DNA of 64,000 nt from Aquirufa nivalisilvae (GCF_004307455.1 NZ_SEWX01000002.1:186001-250000), one strand, 5' to 3'; positions 52,308-60,392 are shown, numbered from the stretch's first letter. Program-made: numbers and translations. Notes: a model not told the origin generated them from the sequence alone.

Positions 52308-53329
52308 TGGCATTAATATCTAGGAAGAAAAACCTGTATCGGATAAATAATCAGCTAAGGCGCTACTTACATAAGTATGGTCGCGAGCATGCAATGAATA
52401 TTAGCTACCAGGATTTACTTCGCTATGATAACGCCATCACTTTATATGATAAAAATGGTCATGATACCTTATGGGAAACTGTTTTTTATTCTCCAGCGGA
52501 TCAAGAAGAAGTACATGAATCTCTAAAAAATATTTATGCAGATTTAAAGACGGATGGTAATGAGGGAGTCATTAAGCACTTGGTGATCGATCGGGTCGAC
52601 TATTGTACTTATGGGAATACGCATCCATTTCGGATACGTATCGTTAATAAGGTCAATGATATTTTTGATTATTTCTACATCAAAGTGGCTGATGCTTCTC
52701 GGGTATATGGTTTGGAACTAGAGCATATTCTTTCTCCCAACCGGATTAATTACGTGACTTATGACAATACCTTGGTGGAGGAGCATATCGCTGGTGTTCC
52801 TGGGGATGTTTTTTTGAAGCAAGACTTGGAGAATGACTTAGAGTCGCCCATTCGTTTGGCCAAGGAATTTGTCAAGTTCAATGAGCGCTGTTTGGTACAG
52901 CTTTTAGGGGATATGCACAGTACGAATTATGTGGTGATAACGACCCCAGATTTTGATGATATCTATTATCGAATTAGACCAATCGATTTTGATCAACAAT
53001 GTTATGAGGGAAAGCGATCCGTGTATTTGCCACAGTATTTTAAACAAAATAATCGCCTTGTTGAATTGGGAATGAAGTTTATGACACCCGAATCTGTTTG
53101 GCAATACCAAATTGAAGAAAGGTCGATGATTGCAAGTCGACTGAAATCGGAAAGTCAACGGGTTTATGATTTGATGACAGTGATGGCCAAGGATGATATT
53201 GCGCCTGTTGAAAATATGGAGCAATTACGTTTGGAATTAGCGCGACATTATAATGATGATCGTTTTTTGAACTGTAAAACGATGGGTGAAATTGTTTGGA
53301 GTAGTTTAGAGCTGGTGATGCGTCATTAA
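52307..53329 (+). CDS. Uncharacterised protein with kinase-like (APH/PKL) motifs
   Basis: 340 residues that no family name covers by eye. Several segments line up with the protein-kinase-like/aminoglycoside phosphotransferase fold in the right order: FYIKVAD (Lys 126, beta3-lysine position), GLELEHIL (Glu 136/138, helix C), VEEHIAGVPGDVF (158-169, hinge), LLGDMHSTNYVV (199-210: Asp 202 and Asn 207, the catalytic loop pattern GDxHxxN) and IRPIDFDQQ (223-231, the metal-binding Asp of the DFG position). The first 85 residues and the last 100 are helical extensions. It is a soluble protein coupled by a one-base overlap to the MFS transporter, so it may phosphorylate an imported solute. This is an inference; the protein could also be a degenerate, non-catalytic member. 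Its stop overlaps that of the convergent DUF423 gene. Confidence 0.75.
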   Translation: MALISRKKNLYRINNQLRRYLHKYGREHAMNISYQDLLRYDNAITLYDKNGHDTLWETVFYSPADQEEVHESLKNIYADLKTDGNEGVIKHLVIDRVDYCTYGNTHPFRIRIVNKVNDIFDYFYIKVADASRVYGLELEHILSPNRINYVTYDNTLVEEHIAGVPGDVFLKQDLENDLESPIRLAKEFVKFNERCLVQLLGDMHSTNYVVITTPDFDDIYYRIRPIDFDQQCYEGKRSVYLPQYFKQNNRLVELGMKFMTPESVWQYQIEERSMIASRLKSESQRVYDLMTVMAKDDIAPVENMEQLRLELARHYNDDRFLNCKTMGEIVWSSLELVMRH

Positions 53330-53700
53330 GCTTTTTGGTAGGCTGCCATGGCCATACAAGAAAATCCTAAAATCAAGGCAAGCCCGCCGATAGGGGCTAC
53401 AGCTCCCCACATGTTCTGTTGGGTGATGCATATCAAATACAAAGCACCTGGGAAAATAATACTTCCAGCTAACAGGAGATAAGAGGCTAATTTCAAAAAG
53501 CGATTTCCAGAATTGATTTGCCATATACCCAATAGCAATAAAGCTAGCGCTCCGTACATTTGATATTTAGAGGCTGTTTCAAAGGTATCTAAACGTTGTG
53601 TGGATAATAAATAGGCTTTCCAAGCATGAGCACCAAAGGCACCAATGGCTACGGAAAGTGTAGCTAAAATAGATCCAGACAATAAGCAAAAACGTTTCAT
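53326..53700 (-). CDS. DUF423 membrane protein (YgdD family)
   Basis: 124 residues with four membrane helices; family signs are ILATLSVAIGAFGAHAWK at the start, FETASKYQMYGALALLLLG in the middle and APIGGLALILGFSCMAMAAY at the end. DUF423 proteins are widespread small inner-membrane proteins without a known function. It lies just after the atpH terminator, and its stop overlaps the stop of the kinase-like gene (TTAA). Confidence 0.9.
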   Translation of the reverse strand: MKRFCLLSGSILATLSVAIGAFGAHAWKAYLLSTQRLDTFETASKYQMYGALALLLLGIWQINSGNRFLKLASYLLLAGSIIFPGALYLICITQQNMWGAVAPIGGLALILGFSCMAMAAYQKA

Positions 53701-53711
53701 GGGAAAAGGAT

Positions 53712-53739
53712 AAAAAAAGCCTTGATGAACAAGGCTTTT
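53712..53739 (-). terminator. Rho-independent terminator after atpH
   Basis: On the minus strand AAAAGCCTTG pairs with CAAGGC around a 5-base loop and is followed by seven T. It lies right after atpH, which shows that the ATPase unit ends here and that atpA/atpG are not co-transcribed. Confidence 0.85.
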
Positions 53740-53742
53740 AAA

Positions 53743-54279
53743 TTATGAGGCGAAAGAAACTTTTAAATCATTTAGTTTCCTTCGGATAGAATCATCTACT
53801 TGTTTGTCTCCTACGCGCAAGATAAATCCTCCGATTAAGGATTCATCAATGGATTCGTGTAATTGAACATCTTTGCCAGAATATTCTTTTACAATGGCAA
53901 TTACTTGATTGCGTTGCTCTTCTGTTAAAGTAGATGAGGTTACGACATCAGCCTTTTGAATTCCTTTGTACGAAGTATATAATTCAATGAATTGTTTCGC
54001 GATAGCAGGTAAGAATTGTTCTCTGTTTTTACGCGTGATAATTTCAAAGATAGAATAGGAAACAGCATGAAACTTATCTTTGAATAATTTACTCAAGATA
54101 GTCATTTTAGTGCCGTGCTTGATAATAGGGCTTTTAAACGCTAGAACCAATTCCTTACTGTTTTGGCAGGTTTCTTGGAAGCTCACCATATCTCGGTAAA
54201 CATCTTCCACCACCTTTTTTTCAATGGCTAAATCAAGCAAAGATTTAGCGTAACGGTGGGCAACAATTAACTCAGACAT
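53743..54279 (-). CDS. atpH: ATP synthase F1 subunit delta
   Basis: 178 residues, the stator-top subunit joining F1 to the b subunits. Family signs are the N-terminal helix ELIVAHRYAKSLLDLAIEK, FKSPIIKHGTKMTIL and the C-terminal DESLIGGFILRVGDKQVDDSIRRKLNDL. Twenty-five bases separate it from atpF. It is the last gene of atpB-atpE-atpF-atpH; atpA and atpG, which normally follow, are missing here and a terminator follows instead. Confidence 0.93.
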   Translation of the reverse strand: MSELIVAHRYAKSLLDLAIEKKVVEDVYRDMVSFQETCQNSKELVLAFKSPIIKHGTKMTILSKLFKDKFHAVSYSIFEIITRKNREQFLPAIAKQFIELYTSYKGIQKADVVTSSTLTEEQRNQVIAIVKEYSGKDVQLHESIDESLIGGFILRVGDKQVDDSIRRKLNDLKVSFAS

Positions 54280-54304
54280 TTGATCAAATTTAAGGTGTTG
54301 CTTC

Positions 54305-54799
54305 TTATTTTAATGTGACATCTGCAATCCACTCAGAAACTAATTTTTCTTGAGCTGCTTTGTCTTTCAATTGGCTTTTTAATACTTTCTCAGCTAGGTC
54401 AAGTGATAAACTAGCTGCTTCTTTACGAATAGAGGCTACAGCGGCTACTTTTTCTTGTTCAAATGCTACGCGAGCTTTTTCAATTTCTTGATTAGCGGCA
54501 GTTTGAGCATCTAATTTAGCTTGAGAAATCATGGCATCAGCAGCTTCTTTTGCTTGTTTGATTAAAGCATCACGCTCAGCACGTGCAGAAACTAACAATT
54601 GCTCGTTTCCAGCTTTAAGCTCAGCCATTTCTTTCTTAGTTTCCTCAGAAAGTTTGATCGCTTGGTCGATTGACTCTTCACGCTCATGTAATGATTGAAT
54701 GATGGGCTTCCAAGCAAATTTTGCTAGAAGAAAAAACAAAATTCCGAATACGAGAATTTGCCAAAAGATAAGTCCAAAATCTGGGGTAATTAACTCCAT
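54305..54799 (-). CDS. atpF: ATP synthase F0 subunit b
   Basis: 164 residues: one N-terminal membrane helix (FGLIFWQILVFGILFFLLAKF, about 8-28), then a long charged helix (REESIDQAIKLSEETKKEMAELK) that forms the peripheral stalk, ending near VKSQLKDKAAQEKLV-like heptads. The length is normal. It is preceded by a hairpin plus U-tract (54830-54872) after atpE. Confidence 0.93.
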   Translation of the reverse strand: MELITPDFGLIFWQILVFGILFFLLAKFAWKPIIQSLHEREESIDQAIKLSEETKKEMAELKAGNEQLLVSARAERDALIKQAKEAADAMISQAKLDAQTAANQEIEKARVAFEQEKVAAVASIRKEAASLSLDLAEKVLKSQLKDKAAQEKLVSEWIADVTLK

Positions 54800-54829
54800 A
54801 CTTGTGTATAATTAAGATGTTAGAATCTT

Positions 54830-54872
54830 CTTAAAAACGCAATTTGGTGCCTAGTGCGACCAAATTGCGTTT
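54830..54872 (-). terminator. Hairpin with U-tract between atpE and atpF (putative attenuator)
   Basis: AAACGCAATTTGGT (54835-54848) pairs perfectly, over 14 bases, with 54859-54872 around a 10-base loop; on the minus strand it is followed by TTTTTAAG. In an operon this would cause partial termination or protect the upstream RNA, so that atpE is made in larger amounts than atpF and atpH. Confidence 0.7.
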
Positions 54873-54925
54873 GAAATTTTTGAGTCATTTGCCAAGGCTA
54901 ACCCGAGGCATGACCTGGTGTTGAA

Positions 54926-55171
54926 TTACTTTAAAGTAACCAACAAACAAATTACAGCAGCGAAAAGAGCAACCGCCTCAACGAAAGCAGCTACGATTAA
55001 CATCGCACCTTGGATTTTTCCAGAAGCTTCTGGTTGACGAGCGATAGATTCCATAGCAGAACCACCGATGTTACCGATACCTAAACCAGCACCAACTGCA
55101 GCTAAACCAGCTCCAACACCTGCAAGACCAGTTCCTACAGAAACTTCCAATAAAATTGATAAAAGAGACAT
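54926..55171 (-). CDS. atpE: ATP synthase F0 subunit c
   Basis: 81 residues, two membrane helices, forming the rotating c-ring. Helix 1 is glycine/alanine-rich (VGTGLAGVGAGLAAVGAGLGIG), the polar loop is ARQPEASGK, and helix 2 carries the ion-binding glutamate in LIVAAFVEAVALF. The sodium-type partners (Gln in helix 1, Ser/Thr after the glutamate) are absent, so this ring most likely moves protons. It lies 38 bases after atpB; the hairpin at 54830-54872 follows it. Confidence 0.95.
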   Translation of the reverse strand: MSLLSILLEVSVGTGLAGVGAGLAAVGAGLGIGNIGGSAMESIARQPEASGKIQGAMLIVAAFVEAVALFAAVICLLVTLK

Positions 55172-55209
55172 ACTAATTGGGTTTATGAATAAAAATTAAA
55201 ATACAAATT

Positions 55210-56271
55210 CTAGTGATGGTGTTCTTCAATTGCCGCTCCAATGTAGGTAGAAACCAACATGGTGAAAATAAAGGCTTGAATGAAGGCCACAATCAATTCA
55301 ATCACGTTCATGAATAAAGAGAACGGCACTACAGCGATTCCTAAAGCAGAATTCTCAAAAATAAAGATCAAGGAAACTAAACTCAATAAAATAATGTGAC
55401 CGGCTGTCATGTTAGCAAACAAACGCACCATTAAAGAGAAAGGCTTCATGAATACACCCACAATTTCCACGGGAGTCATAATCAATAACATCCATTTAGG
55501 TACACCTGGCATAGCAAATACGTGTGTCCAGTAAGTAGCTTTACCATTTAAGTTAGTTACAAAAAAGGCAATGATAGCTAAAACGGCCGTTACAGCGATG
55601 TTACCAGTTACGTTGGCTCCACCAGGAATCAAGCCCAACATATTGTTGAACCAAATAAAGAAAAACACCGTCAATAAATAAGGCATAAAACGACGGTAGT
55701 GTTTTTCGCCAATATTGTTTTTCGCGATTTCATCGCGAACAAAAATGATGATAGGCTCAAATAGGGATTGAATTCCTTTAGGTGCACGGTGAGGGTTTTC
55801 TTTGTAAGTTTTACCGATACCAATGAAAATGCTTAGTAATAATACGGCTGAAAGTAATAATGAAGCTACATTTTTGGTGATAGATATATCATAAACCTGC
55901 TCTCCATTTTCAGCATGGATTTTTCCATGTTCTAATTTTAAACCTTGGTAAGGAACTTCTTCATGATGTTCGTTTTTGAAATTAGATGAAGAAAATACCT
56001 GCAAACCAGCTGATTCAGTGTATACGATACAAGGAAGAGGTACAGTGGCATGAAAATGACCAATTGTGAAGAAATGCCACTCATGCTCATCAGCAATGTG
56101 GTGTAAGATCATTTTTCCAGCATCGAATTTCTCTTCTTGTTGAGGAGCATGTTCGGTGGCTTCAGCAGCAACAGGCTCGTTGGCCCATGCGGTGAAACTG
56201 AAAAGGGAAATGAATAATCCGAGGATTATATTTGAAAAATACACTTTTTTGAAAATGGACTTACCCGACAT
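55210..56271 (-). CDS. atpB: ATP synthase F0 subunit a
   Basis: 353 residues, longer than the E. coli protein because of an N-terminal extension with a signal-like hydrophobic segment (NIILGLFISLFSFTAWA) and a periplasmic His-rich part (EEKFDAGKMILHHIADEHEWHFF), usual for Bacteroidota. The conserved half-channel helices are present, with the essential arginine in FSLMVRLFANMTAGHIILLSL and the final ELIVAFIQAFIFTMLVSTYIG. It lies about 100 bases downstream of the AtpI-like gene and upstream of atpE. Confidence 0.94.
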   Translation of the reverse strand: MSGKSIFKKVYFSNIILGLFISLFSFTAWANEPVAAEATEHAPQQEEKFDAGKMILHHIADEHEWHFFTIGHFHATVPLPCIVYTESAGLQVFSSSNFKNEHHEEVPYQGLKLEHGKIHAENGEQVYDISITKNVASLLLSAVLLLSIFIGIGKTYKENPHRAPKGIQSLFEPIIIFVRDEIAKNNIGEKHYRRFMPYLLTVFFFIWFNNMLGLIPGGANVTGNIAVTAVLAIIAFFVTNLNGKATYWTHVFAMPGVPKWMLLIMTPVEIVGVFMKPFSLMVRLFANMTAGHIILLSLVSLIFIFENSALGIAVVPFSLFMNVIELIVAFIQAFIFTMLVSTYIGAAIEEHHH

Positions 56272-56373
56272 CTTAATGCTCGCTTTTACTTTAATTTCTT
56301 TGATTAATATAGCTAATTCGTTGATTAGCTGGATGTAGAAAAGGATTTTTACGACTTTTGGCCTTGGCCTTTT

Positions 56374-56772
56374 CTAAAAACGTCGCAAGTTACGAAGCAA
56401 ACCAATTATTTCAAAATTTGTACTACATAAATAGAGTACAAAAAAATTCCCAACGAATAAGATCATTTCTGGAGTTCCGATGTAGCCAAAAACACCGATA
56501 AAAATGAGGCTAGCAATGAAGCGGATGGCGAGAGAAGCCATATGGAAAGGGATGAATTTTTCACGATCATTTTTCCAGCCTATTTGATGTAAGGCATGAC
56601 TTAAATAGGCTAAAAAGAAAAAGAAGGCCCAGATGAATTTAACATCTTGATGTAACCAGCTGGCCAAGCTACTTTGATGAAGTCCCCAAAGTACTAATCC
56701 CAATCCTCCATAAAAGCTGACTAATTTGAGCATGGTGCAAATATCTGAATTAAGTCGTAGAATTTTTTCCAT
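56374..56772 (-). CDS. AtpI-like four-helix membrane protein
   Basis: 132 residues with four hydrophobic helices (LKLVSFYGGLGLVLWGL, FIWAFFFFLAYLSHAL, MASLAIRFIASLIFIGVFGYIG, MILFVGNFFVLYLCS). No sharp signature; its length, helix pattern and place directly upstream of atpB are those of ATP synthase subunit I-like proteins in this phylum, which may help assemble the c-ring. The assignment is from context and topology. Confidence 0.7.
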   Translation of the reverse strand: MEKILRLNSDICTMLKLVSFYGGLGLVLWGLHQSSLASWLHQDVKFIWAFFFFLAYLSHALHQIGWKNDREKFIPFHMASLAIRFIASLIFIGVFGYIGTPEMILFVGNFFVLYLCSTNFEIIGLLRNLRRF

Positions 56773-56816
56773 CCTTGACTAAATAATTATTTTGCCAATA
56801 GCTAGGTAATAATTAT

Positions 56817-56869
56817 CAACTCAGATTTGTCAACTCAGATTTGTCAACTTTTCAAAAGTTGACAAATCT
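56817..56869. repeat. REP-like palindrome with direct repeats
   Basis: CAACTCAGATTTGT occurs twice in tandem (56817-56830 and 56831-56844) and runs into a perfect 16-bp inverted repeat with arms AGATTTGTCAACTTTT (56837-56852) and complement (56854-56869) around one base. It is intergenic and follows no gene end closely. Confidence 0.65.
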
Positions 56870-56896
56870 CCCCGACCTCCCCAATTCAGCAATATT

Positions 56897-56928
56897 TTTG
56901 GAATTCTTCCATTTCATCCTTTACTTTG
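56897..56928 (+). promoter_or_regulatory. Putative metX promoter
   Basis: TTTG (56897-56900) and TTACTTTG (56921-56928), 20 bases apart, resemble the Bacteroidota promoter; transcription would begin near 56935, about 26 bases before the riboswitch. Confidence 0.35.
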
Positions 56929-56960
56929 TAATCCCAAGTCAATCGCACAAGCAGCATTGA

Positions 56961-57069
56961 TTTATAAAGAAGAAGGGAGAGACTAGGCTCAATGAACTTC
57001 TGGCAACCAGTTGAAAAACTAAGGTGCTAACTCCTACCCCAGGCAAATGCCTGTTTAGGGAAATATAAA
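56961..57069 (+). promoter_or_regulatory. SAM-I (S-box) riboswitch upstream of metX
   Basis: The conserved S-box blocks are in order: TTTATA for the 5' side of P1, AAGAAGAAGGGAGAGACTAGG, then CTCAATGAACTTCTGGCAACC, AAGGTGCTAACTCCTAC, and TATAAA (57064-57069), which closes P1 with 56961-56966. The RNA binds S-adenosylmethionine. The ATG of metX follows 10 bases after P1 closes, so control is likely at translation start or by a compact expression platform rather than by a separate terminator. Confidence 0.9.
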
Positions 57070-57079
57070 CGAATTGTAC

Positions 57080-58174
57080 ATGCAAGCTGAGTTTAATCAT
57101 TTTAATTCCTCGTCTACTTTTGCCCTAGAAATGGGTGGACAACTTCCATCGATTCAATTGGCCTATGAAACCATGGGTAAATTGAATACCCAAAAAGACA
57201 ATGTCGTTTGGGTATGCCACGCTTTTACAGGGAGTCATGAAGTGTCTGATTGGTGGCAAGGATTGGTGGGCTCTGGTAAATTGTTTAATCCTGAAAACCA
57301 TTTTATAGTCTGTTGCAACATTTTAGGTTCTCATTATGGTTCCACAGGCCCACTTTCTATAAATCCATCGACAGGAGAGCCTTTTTATCATGGATTTCCA
57401 ACCGTCACCATTCGAGATGTGGTCAATAGCTTTGAATTACTGAGAAAGCATTTGGGGATAGAACGTATCAAAACCTGCATTGGAGGCTCCTTGGGTGGCC
57501 AGCAAGCATTAGAGTGGTCCATCATCCAACCCGATTTAATTGAAAACCTGATTTTGATTGCCACCAATGCGGTTCATTCGCCGTGGGGTATCGCTTTTAA
57601 TGAATCACAACGAATGTCCATAGAAGTGGATCCTACTTGGAAGGAATCTCAACCAAGAGCTGGTATAGAAGGAATGAAAGCAGCACGAGCAACTGCGTTA
57701 ATCTCCTACCGAAATTACGAAACTTATCAAATTACGCAGGCTCGTCAGGAAAATACCACAGGGGAGTCGCTGCGTGCTATCTCATACCAGCGCTACCAAG
57801 GAGAAAAATTAGCCGGCAGGTTTAACGCCTATTCCTATTATATTTTATCTAAGATGATGGACTCCCAAGATGTGGGGAGAAATAGAGGAGGTGTTGTAAA
57901 AGCCTTGAAGTCCGTGAAGTCCAAAACCCTAGTTATTGGTATTAAGTCGGATGCTTTGTTTCCTATTGTAGAACAAGAATACTTAGCTAAACATATTCCA
58001 GGGGCATCTTTTCAAGTGATAGATTCCCTTTACGGTCATGATGGTTTTTTAATTGAAAGTGGTTTGATGACCAAGGCGATCCGCCTATGGCAAAAGCTAC
58101 TTCGTTTGGAAGTGAATCCTATGGCCGATTTTTTCAAAGAATTAGAAATTAGACATATTTCTTACGCTTCTTAA
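57080..58174 (+). CDS. metX: Homoserine O-acetyltransferase
   Basis: Makes O-acetylhomoserine from homoserine and acetyl-CoA, the entry step of methionine synthesis in this phylum. 364 residues of the alpha/beta hydrolase fold with the nucleophile serine in IGGSLGGQQALEWS (about residue 137), the aspartate in VIGIKSDALFPI and the histidine in LYGHDGFLIES near the end; the NPSTGEPFYHGFP substrate loop is present. The longest frame starts at a TTG at 57074; ATG at 57080 is used. An S-box riboswitch lies directly upstream, fitting repression when SAM is high. The SDR gene follows by 2 bases. Confidence 0.95.
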   Translation: MQAEFNHFNSSSTFALEMGGQLPSIQLAYETMGKLNTQKDNVVWVCHAFTGSHEVSDWWQGLVGSGKLFNPENHFIVCCNILGSHYGSTGPLSINPSTGEPFYHGFPTVTIRDVVNSFELLRKHLGIERIKTCIGGSLGGQQALEWSIIQPDLIENLILIATNAVHSPWGIAFNESQRMSIEVDPTWKESQPRAGIEGMKAARATALISYRNYETYQITQARQENTTGESLRAISYQRYQGEKLAGRFNAYSYYILSKMMDSQDVGRNRGGVVKALKSVKSKTLVIGIKSDALFPIVEQEYLAKHIPGASFQVIDSLYGHDGFLIESGLMTKAIRLWQKLLRLEVNPMADFFKELEIRHISYAS

Positions 58175-58176
58175 TC

Positions 58177-58974
58177 ATGAAATTTACCGATCAAGTAGTT
58201 TGGATCACCGGTGCTTCTTCAGGCATAGGTGAAGCTTTAGCGCAGGCCTTTGCTCAAGAAGGAGCACATCTCGTTTTATCTGCTCGGAGGGAAGAAGAAT
58301 TACAACGCGTAGCTAGTCTTTGCCAAGTCCATGGTCATTCCGTTTTGGTTTTACCCTTTGATATGACGCAATTGGATCAGCATGATTTGATGCTAGAAAA
58401 TGTCATGGCTACCTATGGGCGCATCGATGTCATGGTATTGAATGCAGGAGTAAGTCAACGATCATTTGTAGAGGATACCCAATTGGAAGTATATCGGAAA
58501 TTATTTGAAATCAATTTCTTTTCCATTGTGGCATTGACCCAAAAATTATTGCCCATATTTAAAAAACAAGGCTCAGGCACATTTGTGCCTATTGCTTCGG
58601 TCGCAGGAAGAATTTCAACTCCGAGAAGAGGAGCTTATGGGGCATCCAAGCACGCATTAATCGGGTTTTTTGACTCGGTTCGGGCCGAAGTTTACGACAA
58701 AGGAATTGAGGTGTGCACTGTTTTGCCAGGGTATATCAAGACAAATATTTCCTTGAATGCGATGAATGAGCATGGGCAAGCCTACGGGAAAATGGACCCC
58801 AATCAGGCCAAGGGTTTAGATCCAATGCTCACAGCTCAGGGAATTGTCCAGGCTGTTTTTGCCCGAAAGAAGGAATACTTTATTGGAGGTAAACTGGAGG
58901 CGCTCGGTTTGCTAGTCAAGCGCCTCAGTCCATCTTTATTGATTTGGATGATGAGAAAAATCAAAAATACTTAA
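58177..58974 (+). CDS. Short-chain dehydrogenase/reductase
   Basis: 265 residues with the classical SDR fold: NAD(P)-binding WITGASSGIGEALA (about residues 10-23), LNAGVSQ (NAG motif near 88), the catalytic serine in IASVAGR and YGASK (Tyr and Lys, near 155-159), and the PGYIKTN loop. Arginines after the second strand (SARREEEL) suggest NADPH. The last helices (GLLVKRLSPSLLIWMMRKI) are hydrophobic, as in DHRS7-like membrane-associated members. It is cotranscribed with metX (2 bases between); the substrate is unknown. It ends convergent with and overlapping the MFS gene by 4 bases. Confidence 0.93.
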   Translation: MKFTDQVVWITGASSGIGEALAQAFAQEGAHLVLSARREEELQRVASLCQVHGHSVLVLPFDMTQLDQHDLMLENVMATYGRIDVMVLNAGVSQRSFVEDTQLEVYRKLFEINFFSIVALTQKLLPIFKKQGSGTFVPIASVAGRISTPRRGAYGASKHALIGFFDSVRAEVYDKGIEVCTVLPGYIKTNISLNAMNEHGQAYGKMDPNQAKGLDPMLTAQGIVQAVFARKKEYFIGGKLEALGLLVKRLSPSLLIWMMRKIKNT

Positions 58975-60161
58975 GCCGCAACTTCTTTTTTCTCACTGAA
59001 GAAAAGTATAAACAAGACTAATACTAAGCCTGCAATTGCAGCAGGAACCATCCATACCGCTTGCCAATCATGGATTCCATTGACAGTATAATGGTCTAAT
59101 ACGATTCCCGATAATTTGGAACCAATCCCCATACCAACTCCATAAGTGGCTAAGGTAATTAATCCTTGAGCCGCATTTTTTACTTTTTCACCTGCTTTTT
59201 GATCTGTGTAAATTTGACCCGTCACAAAGAAGAAATCATAGCAAACTCCATGAAGTATGATACCTATAAAAAGAATCCATTCAGTACTGATTCCATCTCC
59301 GTAACCAAAGCAAAGGAATCGAATGACCCAGGCTACCAGTCCTACAATTAACATTTTCTTCACTCCTAAGCGCGTAAAAGCAAGCGGAATCAATAACATA
59401 AAAATGACTTCTGAAGCTTGCCCAAATGACATTTTATTTTCTACATTTTGCATGTGCGAATCAGTTAAGGACGGATTGGCCATAGCATAGTAAAACGATA
59501 GTGGAATACAGATTAAAATGGAGGAAACAAAGAAGATAAGGAAGGACCGATCTTTGAAAAGTTTTAATGCATCTAAACCAATAATCTGTCCAATGGATGA
59601 GTCTTTATCAGCTTTTGGAGGTGTGTCTGGAAGGAAGAAAGCATAAATTCCTAAAATGAAGGAACTAACCATGGAAATTTGGAATATAGCGACTTGGTCA
59701 CCCAAAGCTAAGAAGCCGATGATGTTGGTTACTACTATCCAAGCAACAGTTCCCGTTACCCTAATGCTTGGAAATTCCTTTTCCGGATTATTCATTTGGT
59801 TCATCGCGATGGAATTTGACAAAGCTAAGTTGGGCGCGAAGCAAAGCGTATAAGCCAGGATATACCAAAAGAAAGTTTCAGGGTCTTTATTTTGACTCAA
59901 GAAAAACAAAATAATACCTCCTAAAATGTTCAAAACACCCATCACCTTTTGAGCGGAGAAAAATCGATCGGCGATTAATCCAACAAAAAATGGAGCGGCA
60001 ATACAGGCAATGGAGAATGTGGTGTATGCATTTCCTACTTGATCTCCAGTAGCATGTAACGTCGTTAAAAGGTATTTACTCATTTGACCGTACCACGATC
60101 CCCATGAAAAGAACATAAGGAACATCATGACCATCAATTGAATTCGAGTACTGTTTTTCAT
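58971..60161 (-). CDS. MFS nucleoside permease-like transporter
   Basis: 396 residues with 12 predicted helices, resembling the NupG/XapB nucleoside:H+ symporter branch (MMFLMFFSWGSWYGQMSKYL at the start; GLIADRFFSAQKVMGVLNILGG; AMNPSLTDSHMQNVENKMSFGQASE; LRLGVKKMLIVGLVAW-like helix 8). The longest frame begins at a TTG at 60185, inside a perfect -7 element (60183-60190), so ATG 60161 is used. In Bacteroidota such proteins often carry sugars or nucleosides in carbohydrate loci, so the substrate is open. It overlaps the convergent SDR gene by 4 bases. Confidence 0.87.
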   Translation of the reverse strand: MKNSTRIQLMVMMFLMFFSWGSWYGQMSKYLLTTLHATGDQVGNAYTTFSIACIAAPFFVGLIADRFFSAQKVMGVLNILGGIILFFLSQNKDPETFFWYILAYTLCFAPNLALSNSIAMNQMNNPEKEFPSIRVTGTVAWIVVTNIIGFLALGDQVAIFQISMVSSFILGIYAFFLPDTPPKADKDSSIGQIIGLDALKLFKDRSFLIFFVSSILICIPLSFYYAMANPSLTDSHMQNVENKMSFGQASEVIFMLLIPLAFTRLGVKKMLIVGLVAWVIRFLCFGYGDGISTEWILFIGIILHGVCYDFFFVTGQIYTDQKAGEKVKNAAQGLITLATYGVGMGIGSKLSGIVLDHYTVNGIHDWQAVWMVPAAIAGLVLVLFILFFSEKKEVAA

Positions 60162-60182
60162 TTTAGCATATATTGAGTGAAC

Positions 60183-60190
60183 CAAAAATA
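60183..60190 (-). promoter_or_regulatory. Putative promoter of the NupG-like gene (-7 element)
   Basis: On the minus strand TATTTTTG matches TAnnTTTG exactly, 21 bases upstream of the ATG at 60161. It overlaps the alternative TTG start at 60185. Confidence 0.4.
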
Positions 60191-60392
60191 CAAATTTGAA
60201 TGAATTTTACTTCTTTTAGAAAATAATTTTTAGACTCATTCGATGATAAATTTGAACTCTTTAATTGGTGTTTTCGATTTTTTTTGAATTCATCACCAAA
60301 ATTTTAAACCTGAAAAGATGAAATGTGTCAAAATATTTCATAAAACAGCACAAATGAGGATTATAGACATTGCAATGGCGATGTCTTAAGTA

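Larger units (their letters stand above)
56773..57079. other. Intergenic region between the atp unit and metX
   Basis: It contains the REP-like palindrome (56817-56869), a probable metX promoter (TTTG at 56897-56900 and TTACTTTG at 56921-56928, one mismatch to TAnnTTTG, 20-base spacer) and the SAM-I riboswitch (56961-57069). Confidence 0.6.
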
